Assembly: GCA_002435585.1 (NCBI GenBank)
Contig: DJDY01000011.1
Span: 15,625 to 30,332 of the forward strand
DNA: 14,708 nt
DNA from: Lachnospira sp. UBA5912
GTDB lineage: Bacteria > Bacillota > Clostridia > Lachnospirales > Lachnospiraceae
Reading direction: 5' to 3'
The notes beneath the pieces were generated by a model that searched no databases, was not told the DNA's origin, and saw only the letters and a list, made by a program, of their open reading frames with translations. Made by a program: the position numbers and the translations under genes. Shown one piece after another: positions 1 through 7,148 of this stretch (positions are counted from its first letter, which is position 1; each line of letters opens with the position of its first letter).

Positions 1-548
1 ATATTTTCAAAAGGAAGCATACCACTTACATTAAGATATCTTGTTCCTGTTATAAGGTTCTTCTTGTTAGCATTCTCTGCTGTTAACTGGTATCCAATCA
101 GGTGACATCTGTTATACAGATATTTGCCATCTACATTATCATACTTGGCTGTCTGCCATCCCGTTGGCTTGACAGAACCTATAGAGCCTCTTTTCTCAGT
201 TGGCATAAGATCTTTTCCTACATTGGCATAAGCAGCTGTACACCTTCCAAGTGAATCAAGTTCTCCGTATCTTTCAAAAGATACAGTAGTTTTGTCAGTC
301 TCTGTAAAAAATGGTGTATTATCATTAACAATAATATAAGGACTTCCTGTATATTCCGGCAGAGTATCGAATACAGCAAGAAAATCTTCATAATCCGACA
401 TATCTGTACTGTTTTTATCTGTTTCTACATTATTCACTGTATTCCCAGACTGCGAACAGCCAGCAAGCCCTATACCAGCGGCAAATACCAATATTGCAGA
501 GCATATTACATAAAACAGCCTCAGTTTATTTTTGATTCGTTTTAGCAT
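1..548 (-). CDS. DNA/RNA non-specific endonuclease, secreted lipoprotein (3' end beyond window)
   Basis: Partial gene: 182 codons are visible and the C-terminus lies beyond base 1. The start ATG (548-546) follows a GAGG site five bases upstream. Residues 12-30 form a hydrophobic signal ending in the lipobox LAGC with Cys31, so the protein should be a lipid-anchored exported lipoprotein. A low-complexity Asn/Thr/Asp linker follows. The nuclease part contains NRCHLIGYQL (146-155), the counterpart of the DRGH active-site motif of the EndA/NucA beta-beta-alpha-metal nucleases, with His149 as the expected general base. Downstream, TRYLN ending at Asn173 fits the metal-binding Asn. The DRGH Gly is Cys here, a variant I believe is common in Firmicutes members. 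Such enzymes degrade extracellular DNA or RNA for nutrition or DNA uptake. It sits 53 bp behind the 602-1009 gene and is probably cotranscribed. Family assignment is firm; the physiological role is inference. Confidence 0.88.
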   Translation of the reverse strand, partial: MLKRIKNKLRLFYVICSAILVFAAGIGLAGCSQSGNTVNNVETDKNSTDMSDYEDFLAVFDTLPEYTGSPYIIVNDNTPFFTETDKTTVSFERYGELDSLGRCTAAYANVGKDLMPTEKRGSIGSVKPTGWQTAKYDNVDGKYLYNRCHLIGYQLTAENANKKNLITGTRYLNVSGMLPFEN

Positions 549-601
549 ATAATCCTCATTCTGTTTCGTACCTTATATCTTATTCTGGTACTCATTTACA
601 T

Positions 602-1009
602 TTACTTTTTTCTTCTATATATCTCTTCTGTAATCTTGTCATGTGAACTTCCCTGGAATTCATCTGAGCTTTCAAGCACAAAATCGTTAAGAAGTTTTTC
701 AGGAAATGTTGTATCTGAAGGATATTCCCTGTTCCACTTGTAAAGATATATCATATCAATATGATCTTCTACGTCAGAAACCTTATCATCCTCAATAAAG
801 CAATAATCTTCTTTGTCAGCCTGTCCAAAATTCTGGCTTAAAACAATGTTATCGCTGTGTGGAAACAATGATTTGGTATACATAGATACCCATAACTTAT
901 GCTCTTTTGAAAGTTCCACTATCCTATCTATAAGGACTGAATCCCTGCTTTGTCTTCTGTTATTAAACATCATTCCGTAATTATCATCTATAACCGCTAT
1001 AAGCTTCAT
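602..1009 (-). CDS. conserved hypothetical protein, 135 aa
   Basis: Short soluble protein with a strong GGAGG site upstream of its ATG. The N-terminus (MKLIAVIDDNYGMMFNNRR) recalls the first strand and loop of dihydrofolate reductase-like folds. The conserved-looking blocks EDYCFIED, IDMIYLYKWNREYP and EFQGSSHDKITEEIY match my memory of a small family widespread in Lachnospiraceae that is often labelled 'ribonuclease Z'. It has no HxHxDH metal motif, so that label is not supported. No signal peptide or membrane helix is visible. It is the upstream gene of a probable two-gene unit with the lipoprotein nuclease (53 bp gap) and diverges from the deaminase gene at 1214. Function unknown. Confidence 0.75.
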   Translation of the reverse strand: MKLIAVIDDNYGMMFNNRRQSRDSVLIDRIVELSKEHKLWVSMYTKSLFPHSDNIVLSQNFGQADKEDYCFIEDDKVSDVEDHIDMIYLYKWNREYPSDTTFPEKLLNDFVLESSDEFQGSSHDKITEEIYRRKK

Positions 1010-1140
1010 AAGTAATCCTCCATTCCTATGTTACTTTTTATTCACAAGCATTTTATCACAATCTTTGTTATATGTCCTATGAAAAATAGGATTTTTTATC
1101 CATATTTTTTAATTTTTTGTATTATTTTTTCTGAATTTTA

Positions 1141-1170
1141 TTGATAAAAGGCTGATAAAAGTTTTAAAAT
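1141..1170 (+). promoter_or_regulatory. predicted sigma-A promoter of the deaminase gene
   Basis: TTGATA (1141-1146), an 18-base spacer and TAAAAT (1165-1170) give a plausible sigma-A promoter. Transcription would start near 1177, about 37 bases before the ATG at 1214. The rest of the 204-bp divergent region (1010-1213) is AT-rich; no convincing promoter was seen for the leftward gene. Confidence 0.5.
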
Positions 1171-1213
1171 ATTAGAGCACTCAAAAATACCCGTTATAAA
1201 GGAGATTACTGAT

Positions 1214-1672
1214 ATGAATGAATATATGAAAGCAGCTATTGATGAAGCCATGGATGGTATACACAAGAATGAAGGTGGTCCTTTCGGCGCTGTAATAGTT
1301 AAAGATGGTAAGATTATCGGCCGTGGACACAATCAGGTAGTCAAGATGCACGACCCTACATGCCATGGAGAAATGATGGCCATAAGAGATGCCTGTGCTA
1401 AAGAAGGTACCTTTGATTTATCAGGCAGTACGATATATACAACTGGTGAACCTTGTCCTATGTGCCAGGGTGCTATATTGTGGAGTAATATTTCCAAAGT
1501 ATATTATGGATGTAATATTGTTGATACTGAAAAGATAGGTTTCAGGGATAAAAAATTCTATGAATTCAACGATTCAGATGATAAACAGAAATTCATCGAA
1601 GAGCTTGACAGAGATGCCTGCCTTAAACTGTATGATGAATATGCTGCTATTAACGATAAGACTAATTACTAA
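1214..1672 (+). CDS. guaD: guanine deaminase-type nucleoside deaminase
   Basis: 152-residue member of the cytidine/deoxycytidylate deaminase fold, similar in length to Bacillus subtilis GuaD (about 156 aa). Residues 21-32 (GGPFGAVIVKDG) form the substrate-site strand, DPTCHGE (47-53) supplies zinc ligand His51 and proton shuttle Glu53, and PCPMC (80-84) supplies Cys81 and Cys84. The usual HAE is HGE here. The GGPFGAV, DPT and PCPMCxGAIxW blocks resemble GuaD more than tRNA adenosine deaminase TadA. The expected reaction is guanine to xanthine plus ammonia in cytoplasmic purine salvage. The start is supported by AAAGGAG nine bases upstream. It is a single-gene unit convergent with nfo. The exact base deaminated cannot be proven from sequence. 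Confidence 0.82.
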   Translation: MNEYMKAAIDEAMDGIHKNEGGPFGAVIVKDGKIIGRGHNQVVKMHDPTCHGEMMAIRDACAKEGTFDLSGSTIYTTGEPCPMCQGAILWSNISKVYYGCNIVDTEKIGFRDKKFYEFNDSDDKQKFIEELDRDACLKLYDEYAAINDKTNY

Positions 1673-1706
1673 TATGTAAACCAAACAAACTTAAAAAAAT
1701 AATAAA

Positions 1707-1779
1707 CCACAGCAAAGCAATAACTAAAGAATTCTTACAATAAACCAAACAATATTTCTTTGCCATTACTTTGCTGTGG
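1707..1779. terminator. inverted repeat between convergent genes, probable terminator
   Basis: CCACAGCAAAG (1707-1717) and CTTTGCTGTGG (1769-1779) are perfect 11-bp arms around a 51-base loop. Pairing extends inward to about 15 of 18 positions. On the minus strand the second arm is followed by a T-rich run (complement of 1690-1706), so the structure best suits termination of nfo. It may also stop the deaminase transcript. The long loop is atypical. Confidence 0.5.
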
Positions 1780-1797
1780 CTATTCATACTATCTTAA

Positions 1798-2661
1798 CTA
1801 CTTTAATAACCAAGCTATTTCTTCTTTATAAGGTGGTACTTTCTTATCACTGCCTTCCTGTGCTATCCAAGGTGTTTCAAGTATCTTAGGCACATTGGCA
1901 AATCTTTCATCATGCACTAATCTGTGAAGTGTGTCATAGCCGATATTTCCCTTATCAACATTAGCATGCCTGTCCTTGTGTGCTCCAAGCGGATTCATAC
2001 TGTCATTAATGTGGAAAACGGCTATCTGATCAAGACCTATAACCTTATCAAACTCTTCAAACACCTCATCATAATGATTGACTATATCATATCCTGCATC
2101 ATTAACATGACACGTATCAAAACACACCCTGAGTCTGTCCGATTTCTCAACTCCATCATATATTTCTCTTAATTCTTCAAATGTTTTTCCTATCTCACTG
2201 CCTTTTCCAGCCATAGTTTCAAGTGCTATATATACATCATCATCATTCTGGTTTAACACTGTGTTAAGACCTTTTATAATCTGTGCTATTCCTGCCTCAA
2301 CGCCAGCATTCACATGACTTCCCGGATGAAGTACAAGTATTTGGCTTCTCATCGCTGCTGTACGTATGATCTCTTTCTCAAGAAATTCAACAGCAAGCTC
2401 ATAAGTTTCTGGTTTTACTGTGTTTGCAAGATTAATAATATAAGGTGCATGCACAACTATCTCATCTATGCCATGCGCGTGTGCATATTCCCAGCCTGCA
2501 TCTATATTAAGCTCTGATATATCCTTTCTTCTTGTATTCTGTGGCGCTCCTGTATACAGCATAAAAACATTGGCTCCATAAGAAACCGCTTCCTTTGCAG
2601 AAGCTAAAAACATTTCCTTACCAGCCATGCCTACATGACATCCTAACTTTATCTTAGACAT
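1798..2661 (-). CDS. nfo: endonuclease IV (AP endonuclease)
   Basis: 287-residue TIM-barrel apurinic/apyrimidinic endonuclease of the Nfo family, which incises 5' of abasic sites in base excision repair in the cytoplasm. All nine trinuclear-zinc ligands are visible: His71 (VVHAPYI), His112 (LHPGSH), Glu148 (ALETMAGKG), Asp182 and His185 ([13 protein letters not shown]), His217 (FHINDS), Asp230 and His232 ([14 protein letters not shown]) and Glu262 (ILETP). Length is normal for the family. The ATG follows GGAG with an 8-base spacer. It lies 104 bp behind the degenerate HD-GYP gene on the same strand, so partial cotranscription is possible, though no functional link is known. The 3' end faces the shared inverted repeat. 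Confidence 0.96.
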   Translation of the reverse strand: MSKIKLGCHVGMAGKEMFLASAKEAVSYGANVFMLYTGAPQNTRRKDISELNIDAGWEYAHAHGIDEIVVHAPYIINLANTVKPETYELAVEFLEKEIIRTAAMRSQILVLHPGSHVNAGVEAGIAQIIKGLNTVLNQNDDDVYIALETMAGKGSEIGKTFEELREIYDGVEKSDRLRVCFDTCHVNDAGYDIVNHYDEVFEEFDKVIGLDQIAVFHINDSMNPLGAHKDRHANVDKGNIGYDTLHRLVHDERFANVPKILETPWIAQEGSDKKVPPYKEEIAWLLK

Positions 2662-2765
2662 ATCCTTTTCTCCATTTCTATTGTTGATATAATTAAATAC
2701 TATTTATGCGCAATAAAATGCAAATATAATCTTATGCATATATAATTCATTCTCATAATAATGTG

Positions 2766-3929
2766 TTATACATACTCATTTAACATATTCTCCATAATCT
2801 TAGCATCTAATGGGTCGAATTTATCTCCTGATAATATTCTTAGCTTACGTATAACAACCTTCCTGCTTTCTCCTCTTCTTAGATGCCTGTCAGTATAATC
2901 AGCAACCATAATAACTCTTGACAGTAACGGAATCTGTTTTCCTTTAAGACCACTTGGATACCCGCTTCCATCGTAATTCTCCCTGTGATAATGAACTGCC
3001 TCTGCTATGCTTTCTGTATCTGAAGTCCTAAGCATGCTTACTATCTTATAGCTTTTATTAACATATGTTTTAAACACCTCATATTCATCTTCACTAAGTT
3101 TATCCTTCTGTATAAGCTCATCAGGTATACCAACCATGCCTATTTCATGAAGAAGTCCAGCATTATATGCATTCATACACATTTTCTGGTCAAGCCCTTT
3201 ACGTCTGGCTATCTCTTTCGCATAATCTGCAACCTGCTTCAAATGCTCATCCTCACCATATATCTTAGCACCAAGTGCATTAACCATGGTATTCATGACT
3301 TTCATTGATATATTTTCAAGTTTTACATTCTCATCATATATCCGGCTCTCAAGCTTCTGCTTGCGTCTCTTTTGCTCTATCCAGTTCTTCTGTATGATAA
3401 ACATAAGACAATATGTGATAAGCAGCATGCATATAAACAGATATGGCAGCCTTAGAACAACGTTTTCACCATATATATCTATCATCTTATGATTATTATT
3501 AATACGACAGCAATATATAATAGAACACAGGCATACCAGATTGATAGGCAGGCTATATCTGATTCCAAGCACAAACACAGCCCCACACGAAAATATGACC
3601 GGATACATTATACTAAACGCCTCTATATCAGCCTCAAACAATATACAATACACAGGTATGCATATTAATACAAATGTAATAAAATCAAACCAGATATTGT
3701 ACTTTTTAACCGATACAGCTATATTAATACCCAGTATTACAACAATTAAAGCAACCTGTAGTACATATTCATATCCAACACCGAATATTATACCAGCCGG
3801 TATGTTTATAAGCCATACCAGACCAAACGCAAGCTTAACCCATAAAGCAAGCATTCTGTCCTCATATGGACATAAAAATATTTCCCTGTAGCTGATATCC
3901 TTCCAGGATTTCTTAATCTTAAACTTCAT
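2766..3929 (-). CDS. membrane protein with degenerate HD-GYP domain
   Basis: 387 residues: about six membrane helices in residues 30-180, a short basic/coiled linker (183-215), then an HD-GYP domain (about 216-387). HD-GYP proteins normally hydrolyse cyclic di-GMP. The GYP block is kept (DGSGYPSG, 320-327), as are His229, His261, His315 and Asp344 (VAD). Several signature positions have changed. HDIGK is HEIGM (Glu262, Met265), the following conserved His is Tyr289 (KTYVNKS), and the HH pair is HR (His315-Arg316). The later DRPYR-like block is also lost. It may therefore be inactive or altered, acting as a c-di-GMP sensor or partner of the intact paralogue 91 bp upstream, which has the same architecture. 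The ATG is preceded by AAAAGGG. No frameshift is seen, so this looks like a maintained variant and not a decaying gene. Confidence 0.88.
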   Translation of the reverse strand: MKFKIKKSWKDISYREIFLCPYEDRMLALWVKLAFGLVWLINIPAGIIFGVGYEYVLQVALIVVILGINIAVSVKKYNIWFDFITFVLICIPVYCILFEADIEAFSIMYPVIFSCGAVFVLGIRYSLPINLVCLCSIIYCCRINNNHKMIDIYGENVVLRLPYLFICMLLITYCLMFIIQKNWIEQKRRKQKLESRIYDENVKLENISMKVMNTMVNALGAKIYGEDEHLKQVADYAKEIARRKGLDQKMCMNAYNAGLLHEIGMVGIPDELIQKDKLSEDEYEVFKTYVNKSYKIVSMLRTSDTESIAEAVHYHRENYDGSGYPSGLKGKQIPLLSRVIMVADYTDRHLRRGESRKVVIRKLRILSGDKFDPLDAKIMENMLNEYV

Positions 3930-4020
3930 ACAATATCCCTTTTCTACTATATATAAACACCATATGGTAATGACTTATTCGCATGACTGTTCGTTCATTA
4001 ATAGCACAGCGTCCATTATG

Positions 4021-5238
4021 TTATAAATTATCTGCTACACCATGCAATTCTCCATGTTTTATCATACTTATAACGGTATTGGCAACATCTTTGTCAAACT
4101 GACTTCCTGCACCTTTTCTGAATTCACTTATAATATATTCCTTATCGCACTGTTTTCTGTAACATCTGTTGGAATTCATGGCATCGAGTGAATCTGCAGC
4201 ACTGATTATCCTGACTATTCTTGGAAGTTTATCTGCCTTAATGCCATATGGATATCCTTTGCCATCTATTCTCTCATGATGATATATAGCACCCTGATCA
4301 GCATGTGGCAGAAATTCAAGCTCTTTAAGTATCTCTCCACCCCAGACCGTATGCATCTTCATAATATCATACTCTTCTTCAGTAAGCTTTTCAGGCTTGT
4401 TTAGAATCATATCCGGTACAGCAATCTTTCCTATATCATGTAAAAGCGCACTTCTATATATAATATCCTGTTCCTTCTGTGAAAAATTCCAATCCATATT
4501 CTTAGCTATCATAAGAGAATATTCAGCAACCCTTTTAGAATGCTGCTGTGTATAACCATCTTTCTCATCAAGCATCTGACTTATAGCCGTAACTGCATCT
4601 ATCATCAGCTTCTTTCTGTCCATCAGTGCATTAGCAACATCCCTTTCAAGCTCCTTTTCATTCTCCTCCTGATTCATCTGGTAACGCTTGTAGAATATAT
4701 CCATAACTACAACTATTATACAGAATGACCAATAAAATAACGGATAATAAAACAGATAATACTTAGGATAATCATATATGAGCAACCCCTTTAACGGAGT
4801 ATAAAACATAATCGTAACATACAATCCAAATCCCGCACTTACTGGTATACCAAAAGGCATTCCAAGAAGAATAATAGATATGACAGGAATAAGAAAATAC
4901 CATAATAATGAAAATCCTCTGTTAGGACCAAGAAAAGATATCGGAACCGCTAATATAAGGAAAGCAACAACTACTACCATGCTTATATTGTATATATTAT
5001 CTGAATGACCAAGCGCCAATATTGCAAGTATACTTACTACCGAAACAGCAAGTGTCATAAGCGTTACGAAATACTCCCCAAGCCTGAAATTCTGTATATC
5101 AATCAGAAGCATAACTATAACGAATATTATCATAACATTCTGGATAGCTGCTATATCCACATGTGACCTTTTCTCATACTGGTATATTGCTTTTATCTTA
5201 TCTATAATTCTACTTATAACATGTAAACATAATCTCAT
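4021..5238 (-). CDS. membrane HD-GYP cyclic di-GMP phosphodiesterase
   Basis: 405 residues: six predicted membrane helices (about 30-185), a charged coiled linker (186-210) and a canonical HD-GYP domain (about 212-395). Signature residues are all present: His233 (QQHSKRVAEYS), HDIGK with His267-Asp268, His296 (KMHTVWGG), His320-His321 (HHERIDGKGYP), GYP 328-330 and Asp349 (SAAD). The family hydrolyses c-di-GMP to pGpG or GMP, lowering biofilm and raising motility. The membrane part may sense an unknown signal. I chose the ATG at 5238, preceded by GAGG with a 5-base spacer, over an in-frame TTG at 5271 that has no ribosome site. A promoter and a hairpin lie in the leader. Its neighbour downstream is a degenerate paralogue, which suggests a tandem duplication. 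Confidence 0.93.
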   Translation of the reverse strand: MRLCLHVISRIIDKIKAIYQYEKRSHVDIAAIQNVMIIFVIVMLLIDIQNFRLGEYFVTLMTLAVSVVSILAILALGHSDNIYNISMVVVVAFLILAVPISFLGPNRGFSLLWYFLIPVISIILLGMPFGIPVSAGFGLYVTIMFYTPLKGLLIYDYPKYYLFYYPLFYWSFCIIVVVMDIFYKRYQMNQEENEKELERDVANALMDRKKLMIDAVTAISQMLDEKDGYTQQHSKRVAEYSLMIAKNMDWNFSQKEQDIIYRSALLHDIGKIAVPDMILNKPEKLTEEEYDIMKMHTVWGGEILKELEFLPHADQGAIYHHERIDGKGYPYGIKADKLPRIVRIISAADSLDAMNSNRCYRKQCDKEYIISEFRKGAGSQFDKDVANTVISMIKHGELHGVADNL

Positions 5239-5274
5239 AAAGACCTCTTTTGTGTAATACAGATAATTCAAGTA

Positions 5275-5309
5275 AAAAAGTCTTTTTCTGCAAGCAGAAA
5301 CAACTTTTT
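5275..5309 (-). promoter_or_regulatory. terminator-like hairpin in the HD-GYP leader
   Basis: Nested inverted repeat: outer arms AAAAAGT (5275-5281) and ACTTTTT (5303-5309), inner arms TTTCTGC (5285-5291) and GCAGAAA (5294-5300), separated by a small internal loop. Read on the minus strand it ends in six T's, so it resembles an intrinsic terminator. It sits between the predicted promoter and the start codon at 5238, in the position of an attenuator. No known riboswitch consensus, including the c-di-GMP-I type, was recognised around it. Confidence 0.45.
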
Positions 5310-5335
5310 ATACTTTTGACACTTACATCATATAA

Positions 5336-5364
5336 ATGATATCATACTTTATATTCTATTTCAA
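5336..5364 (-). promoter_or_regulatory. predicted sigma-A promoter for the HD-GYP gene
   Basis: On the minus strand TTGAAA (5364-5359), a 17-base spacer and TATCAT (5341-5336) form a good match. The start would be near 5329, giving a leader of about 90 bases. The -10 overlaps a small inverted repeat, ATCAT-ATAA-ATGAT (5327-5340 region). This lies in the 342-bp gene-free stretch 5239-5580, which also holds the rightward promoter and an inverted repeat listed separately. Confidence 0.5.
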
Positions 5365-5428
5365 TTTTTGAATTATAGGTTAAATCATAGCTTAAATCCT
5401 GCCTATCTTTAAGCTACATAATTTTTCT

Positions 5429-5461
5429 TATGTCATATATATTTTTTATTAGAATGACATA
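5429..5461. promoter_or_regulatory. inverted repeat abutting a -35 box, possible operator
   Basis: TATGTCAT (5429-5436) and ATGACATA (5454-5461) are perfect 8-bp arms 17 bases apart. The second arm ends exactly where the -35 box of the rightward promoter begins (5462). No T-run follows, so an operator is more likely than a terminator. The binding protein is unknown. Confidence 0.35.
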
Positions 5462-5489
5462 TTGAGATTTTATAAATTTTCAATATAAT
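5462..5489 (+). promoter_or_regulatory. predicted sigma-A promoter of the 97-aa gene
   Basis: TTGAGA (5462-5467), a 16-base spacer and a perfect TATAAT (5484-5489). Transcription would start near 5496, leaving an 85-base leader before the ATG at 5581. Confidence 0.6.
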
Positions 5490-5580
5490 TATGTTGTAGG
5501 TGTAAATCATTTTACTGCACGCACTTAAATCAATCCACAAACCCGATATAAGCAAAGAATACGCAGAAATAAGGAGTATT

Positions 5581-5874
5581 ATGAAACCAAGATCAGAAGT
5601 AAGTATGCAGCTATATAAGCTGATGCTTGACAGAGAATATCCAGAAGAATTCTGTGATATAGTAACTAAGAATCTGAACACTGACTTCACTGCCCAGAGG
5701 ATGATAGGCTATCTATATCACTATGAACATCCCCCTGTCGAAGAAATTGCAGATGAAATGATATCCATTCTCGCAGACAGGAACCGTATTATGCAGAAGA
5801 AAGAGCTTGATGAAGTAAATGCAAGATGGAATGACTTTCTTATGCATGGATTCACGGATGATGACAATCATTAA
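5581..5874 (+). CDS. conserved hypothetical protein, 97 aa
   Basis: Small, acidic, probably all-helical soluble protein without signal peptide or membrane helix. Recognisable blocks are MKPRSEVSMQLYKLMLDREYP near the start of the protein (residues 1-21, given here by position: Pro3, Arg4, Ser5, Tyr20, Pro21 look conserved), NTDFTAQRMIGYL (33-45) and DEMISILADRNRIMQKKE (58-75). It resembles small uncharacterised proteins I recall from Lachnospiraceae genomes; no function is known to me. AAGGAG lies only four bases before the ATG, a short but workable spacing. A good promoter sits upstream. It stands alone between the HD-GYP genes and the SDR gene, and nothing in the context explains its role. 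Confidence 0.75.
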   Translation: MKPRSEVSMQLYKLMLDREYPEEFCDIVTKNLNTDFTAQRMIGYLYHYEHPPVEEIADEMISILADRNRIMQKKELDEVNARWNDFLMHGFTDDDNH

Positions 5875-5877
5875 GAT

Positions 5878-5909
5878 GATAACAATTAATAATGATAACA
5901 ATTAATAAT
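5878..5909. repeat. two tandem 16-bp repeats
   Basis: The unit GATAACAATTAATAAT occurs at 5878-5893 and 5894-5909 without change, followed by a partial third copy (about 5910-5920). It begins four bases after the stop codon of the 97-aa gene. It is a short AT-rich tandem repeat, perhaps from slippage, with no clear function. Confidence 0.8.
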
Positions 5910-5925
5910 AATGATAATTAAGAAG

Positions 5926-5998
5926 ATATTGATGTCAATATTTAATACCAGTTCTAATGCCATTTTATATTAAATTGTGTATTAAAATTGTCAATATT
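5926..5998 (+). promoter_or_regulatory. palindrome and repeated GTCAATATT motif before the SDR gene
   Basis: ATATTGA-TG-TCAATAT (5926-5941) is a perfect 7-bp inverted repeat. Its right half, GTCAATATT (5934-5942), recurs at 5990-5998, where it overlaps the spacer and first base of the -10 of the SDR promoter. Such an arrangement suits a regulator that loops or spreads over the promoter. The regulator is not identified. Confidence 0.3.
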
Positions 5999-6003
5999 AA
6001 AAT
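5975..6003 (+). promoter_or_regulatory. predicted sigma-A promoter of the SDR gene
   Basis: TTGTGT (5975-5980), a 17-base spacer and TAAAAT (5998-6003). The predicted start near 6010 leaves about 33 bases to the ATG at 6043. Confidence 0.45.
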
Positions 6004-6042
6004 ATTTAAATCCAATATACATTCAGAAAGGTGGATTATTAT

Positions 6043-6909
6043 ATGAAAATACCATTTAATGTTAATCTCTCAGGAAAAACATCAATAGTAACTGGCGGAA
6101 GTGGAACTTTATGTTCTGCCATGGCTTATGGACTTGCCGTAAGCGGTGCCAAAGTAGCACTTATCGGAAGAAACAAAGAAAAAATGGAAAAAGTAGTTGG
6201 CGAACTTACATCAAACGCCTTAAAAGAACACAATGCAACAGTTACTATAAAAGGATACTGCTGTAATGTAACTGACAAGGAAGAACTTATTAAAACATAT
6301 GAGAATATCAAGGCGGACCTTGGAAGCTGCGATATCCTTATAAATGGTGCTGGTGGTAATCAGCCGGGTGCCATAACATCAACAGAAATGCTTAAAAAAG
6401 AACCTGGCGAAGATGATTATTCATTCTGGAATCTGGATGAAACCAAAATCCGTGAAGTAATGGACCTTAACTTCATGGGAACACTTCTTCCTATACAGGT
6501 ATTCACACGCGATATGGTAGAAAAAAGAAGCGGCAGTATCATTAACATAGCTTCCGTATCATCTATACTCCCACTGACTAAGGTTGTAACATACAGCAAT
6601 GCCAAATGTGCCATATTGAATCTGACACAATGGCTCGCAACACACTTCGGTGAAAGTGGCATAAGATGTAATGCCATCGCTCCTGGCTTCTACGCTGCCG
6701 AACAGAACCACGATCTCTTATTTAACAAAGATGGGTCACCAACACCAAGAGCTAAAAAAATAATTGCCGGCACTCCTATGGGAAGATTCGGCAACCCAGA
6801 AGAGCTTATAGGCGCAGCACTGTTTCTTGCAAGTGATGATGCAGCAGGATTCGTCAACGGAATAGTATTGCCTGTTGATGGAGGATATTGCGCTTATAGT
6901 GGTGTGTAA
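6043..6909 (+). CDS. SDR oxidoreductase, UxuB/YjmF-like (D-mannonate oxidoreductase type)
   Basis: 288-residue classical short-chain dehydrogenase/reductase. It has the nucleotide-binding TGGSGTLC (17-24), NGAG (101-104), structural Asn143 (DLNFMG) and catalytic Ser171 with Tyr184-x3-Lys188 (YSNAK). The C-terminal blocks LLFNKDGSPTPRAKKI, TPMGRFGNPEEL and PVDGGYCAYSGV resemble the SDR-type UxuB/YjmF group, which interconverts D-fructuronate and D-mannonate in hexuronate (pectin) catabolism using NAD(P)H. No other hexuronate gene is visible, so the substrate is inferred from similarity alone. I chose ATG 6043 with AGAAAGGTGG upstream. An in-frame GTG at 6031 overlaps that ribosome site and is unlikely. 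It is a single-gene unit with its own promoter. Confidence 0.85.
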   Translation: MKIPFNVNLSGKTSIVTGGSGTLCSAMAYGLAVSGAKVALIGRNKEKMEKVVGELTSNALKEHNATVTIKGYCCNVTDKEELIKTYENIKADLGSCDILINGAGGNQPGAITSTEMLKKEPGEDDYSFWNLDETKIREVMDLNFMGTLLPIQVFTRDMVEKRSGSIINIASVSSILPLTKVVTYSNAKCAILNLTQWLATHFGESGIRCNAIAPGFYAAEQNHDLLFNKDGSPTPRAKKIIAGTPMGRFGNPEELIGAALFLASDDAAGFVNGIVLPVDGGYCAYSGV

Positions 6910-7009
6910 GGATTAATTAAAATTATTTTCTTCTTTTAATTCATCCACATTTTCAAATTTTTCTCCAAATGTCTGATTAATTTGTAGTATTATTTTATAA
7001 TTAAGTCAA

Positions 7010-7056
7010 TTTTTTATTCTTATTTTGCATAAAATATGCAAAATAAGAATAAAAAA
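7010..7056. repeat. 22-bp perfect inverted repeat with 3-base loop
   Basis: Arms 7010-7031 and 7035-7056 are exact reverse complements, beginning TTTTTTATTCTTATTTTGC and separated by AAA. The stem is almost all A/T. It directly abuts the next hairpin (7057-7100), lending its T6 run to leftward termination. It may also help terminate the rightward SDR transcript or act as a cruciform boundary element. Confidence 0.85.
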
Positions 7057-7100
7057 TCTGGAACTTTCTTCCTGATAATCCTTTGGATGAAAGTCCCAGA
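7057..7100 (-). terminator. intrinsic terminator of the WYL operon (probably bidirectional)
   Basis: Arms 7057-7072 and 7085-7100 pair at 14 of 16 positions (TCTGG-x-ACTTTC-x-TCC against GGA-x-GAAAGT-x-CCAGA) with a 12-base loop. On the minus strand the stem is followed at once by TTTTTT (complement of 7056-7051), a classic Rho-independent terminator for the gene ending at 7149. On the plus strand CTTTT follows, so it may also terminate the SDR gene. Confidence 0.8.
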
Positions 7101-7148
7101 CTTTTATAAGATAATTATACATTTTAATTCTGTTCTAGTTTTACATCA

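Noticed and set aside
1075..1097. TCCTAT-GAAAA-ATAGGA followed by six T's, terminator-like on the plus strand.
   Set aside because: No plus-strand gene lies upstream and the stem is only 6 weak base pairs; it lies within a divergent promoter region.
5239..5271. In-frame TTG start at 5271 for the HD-GYP gene, and similar TTG extension at 13504 for the coiled-coil gene.
   Set aside because: Neither has a ribosome site, while the downstream ATGs at 5238 and 13456 do.
5239..5580. A c-di-GMP riboswitch was looked for in the leaders beside the HD-GYP genes.
   Set aside because: No GEMM-type conserved core was found on either strand.
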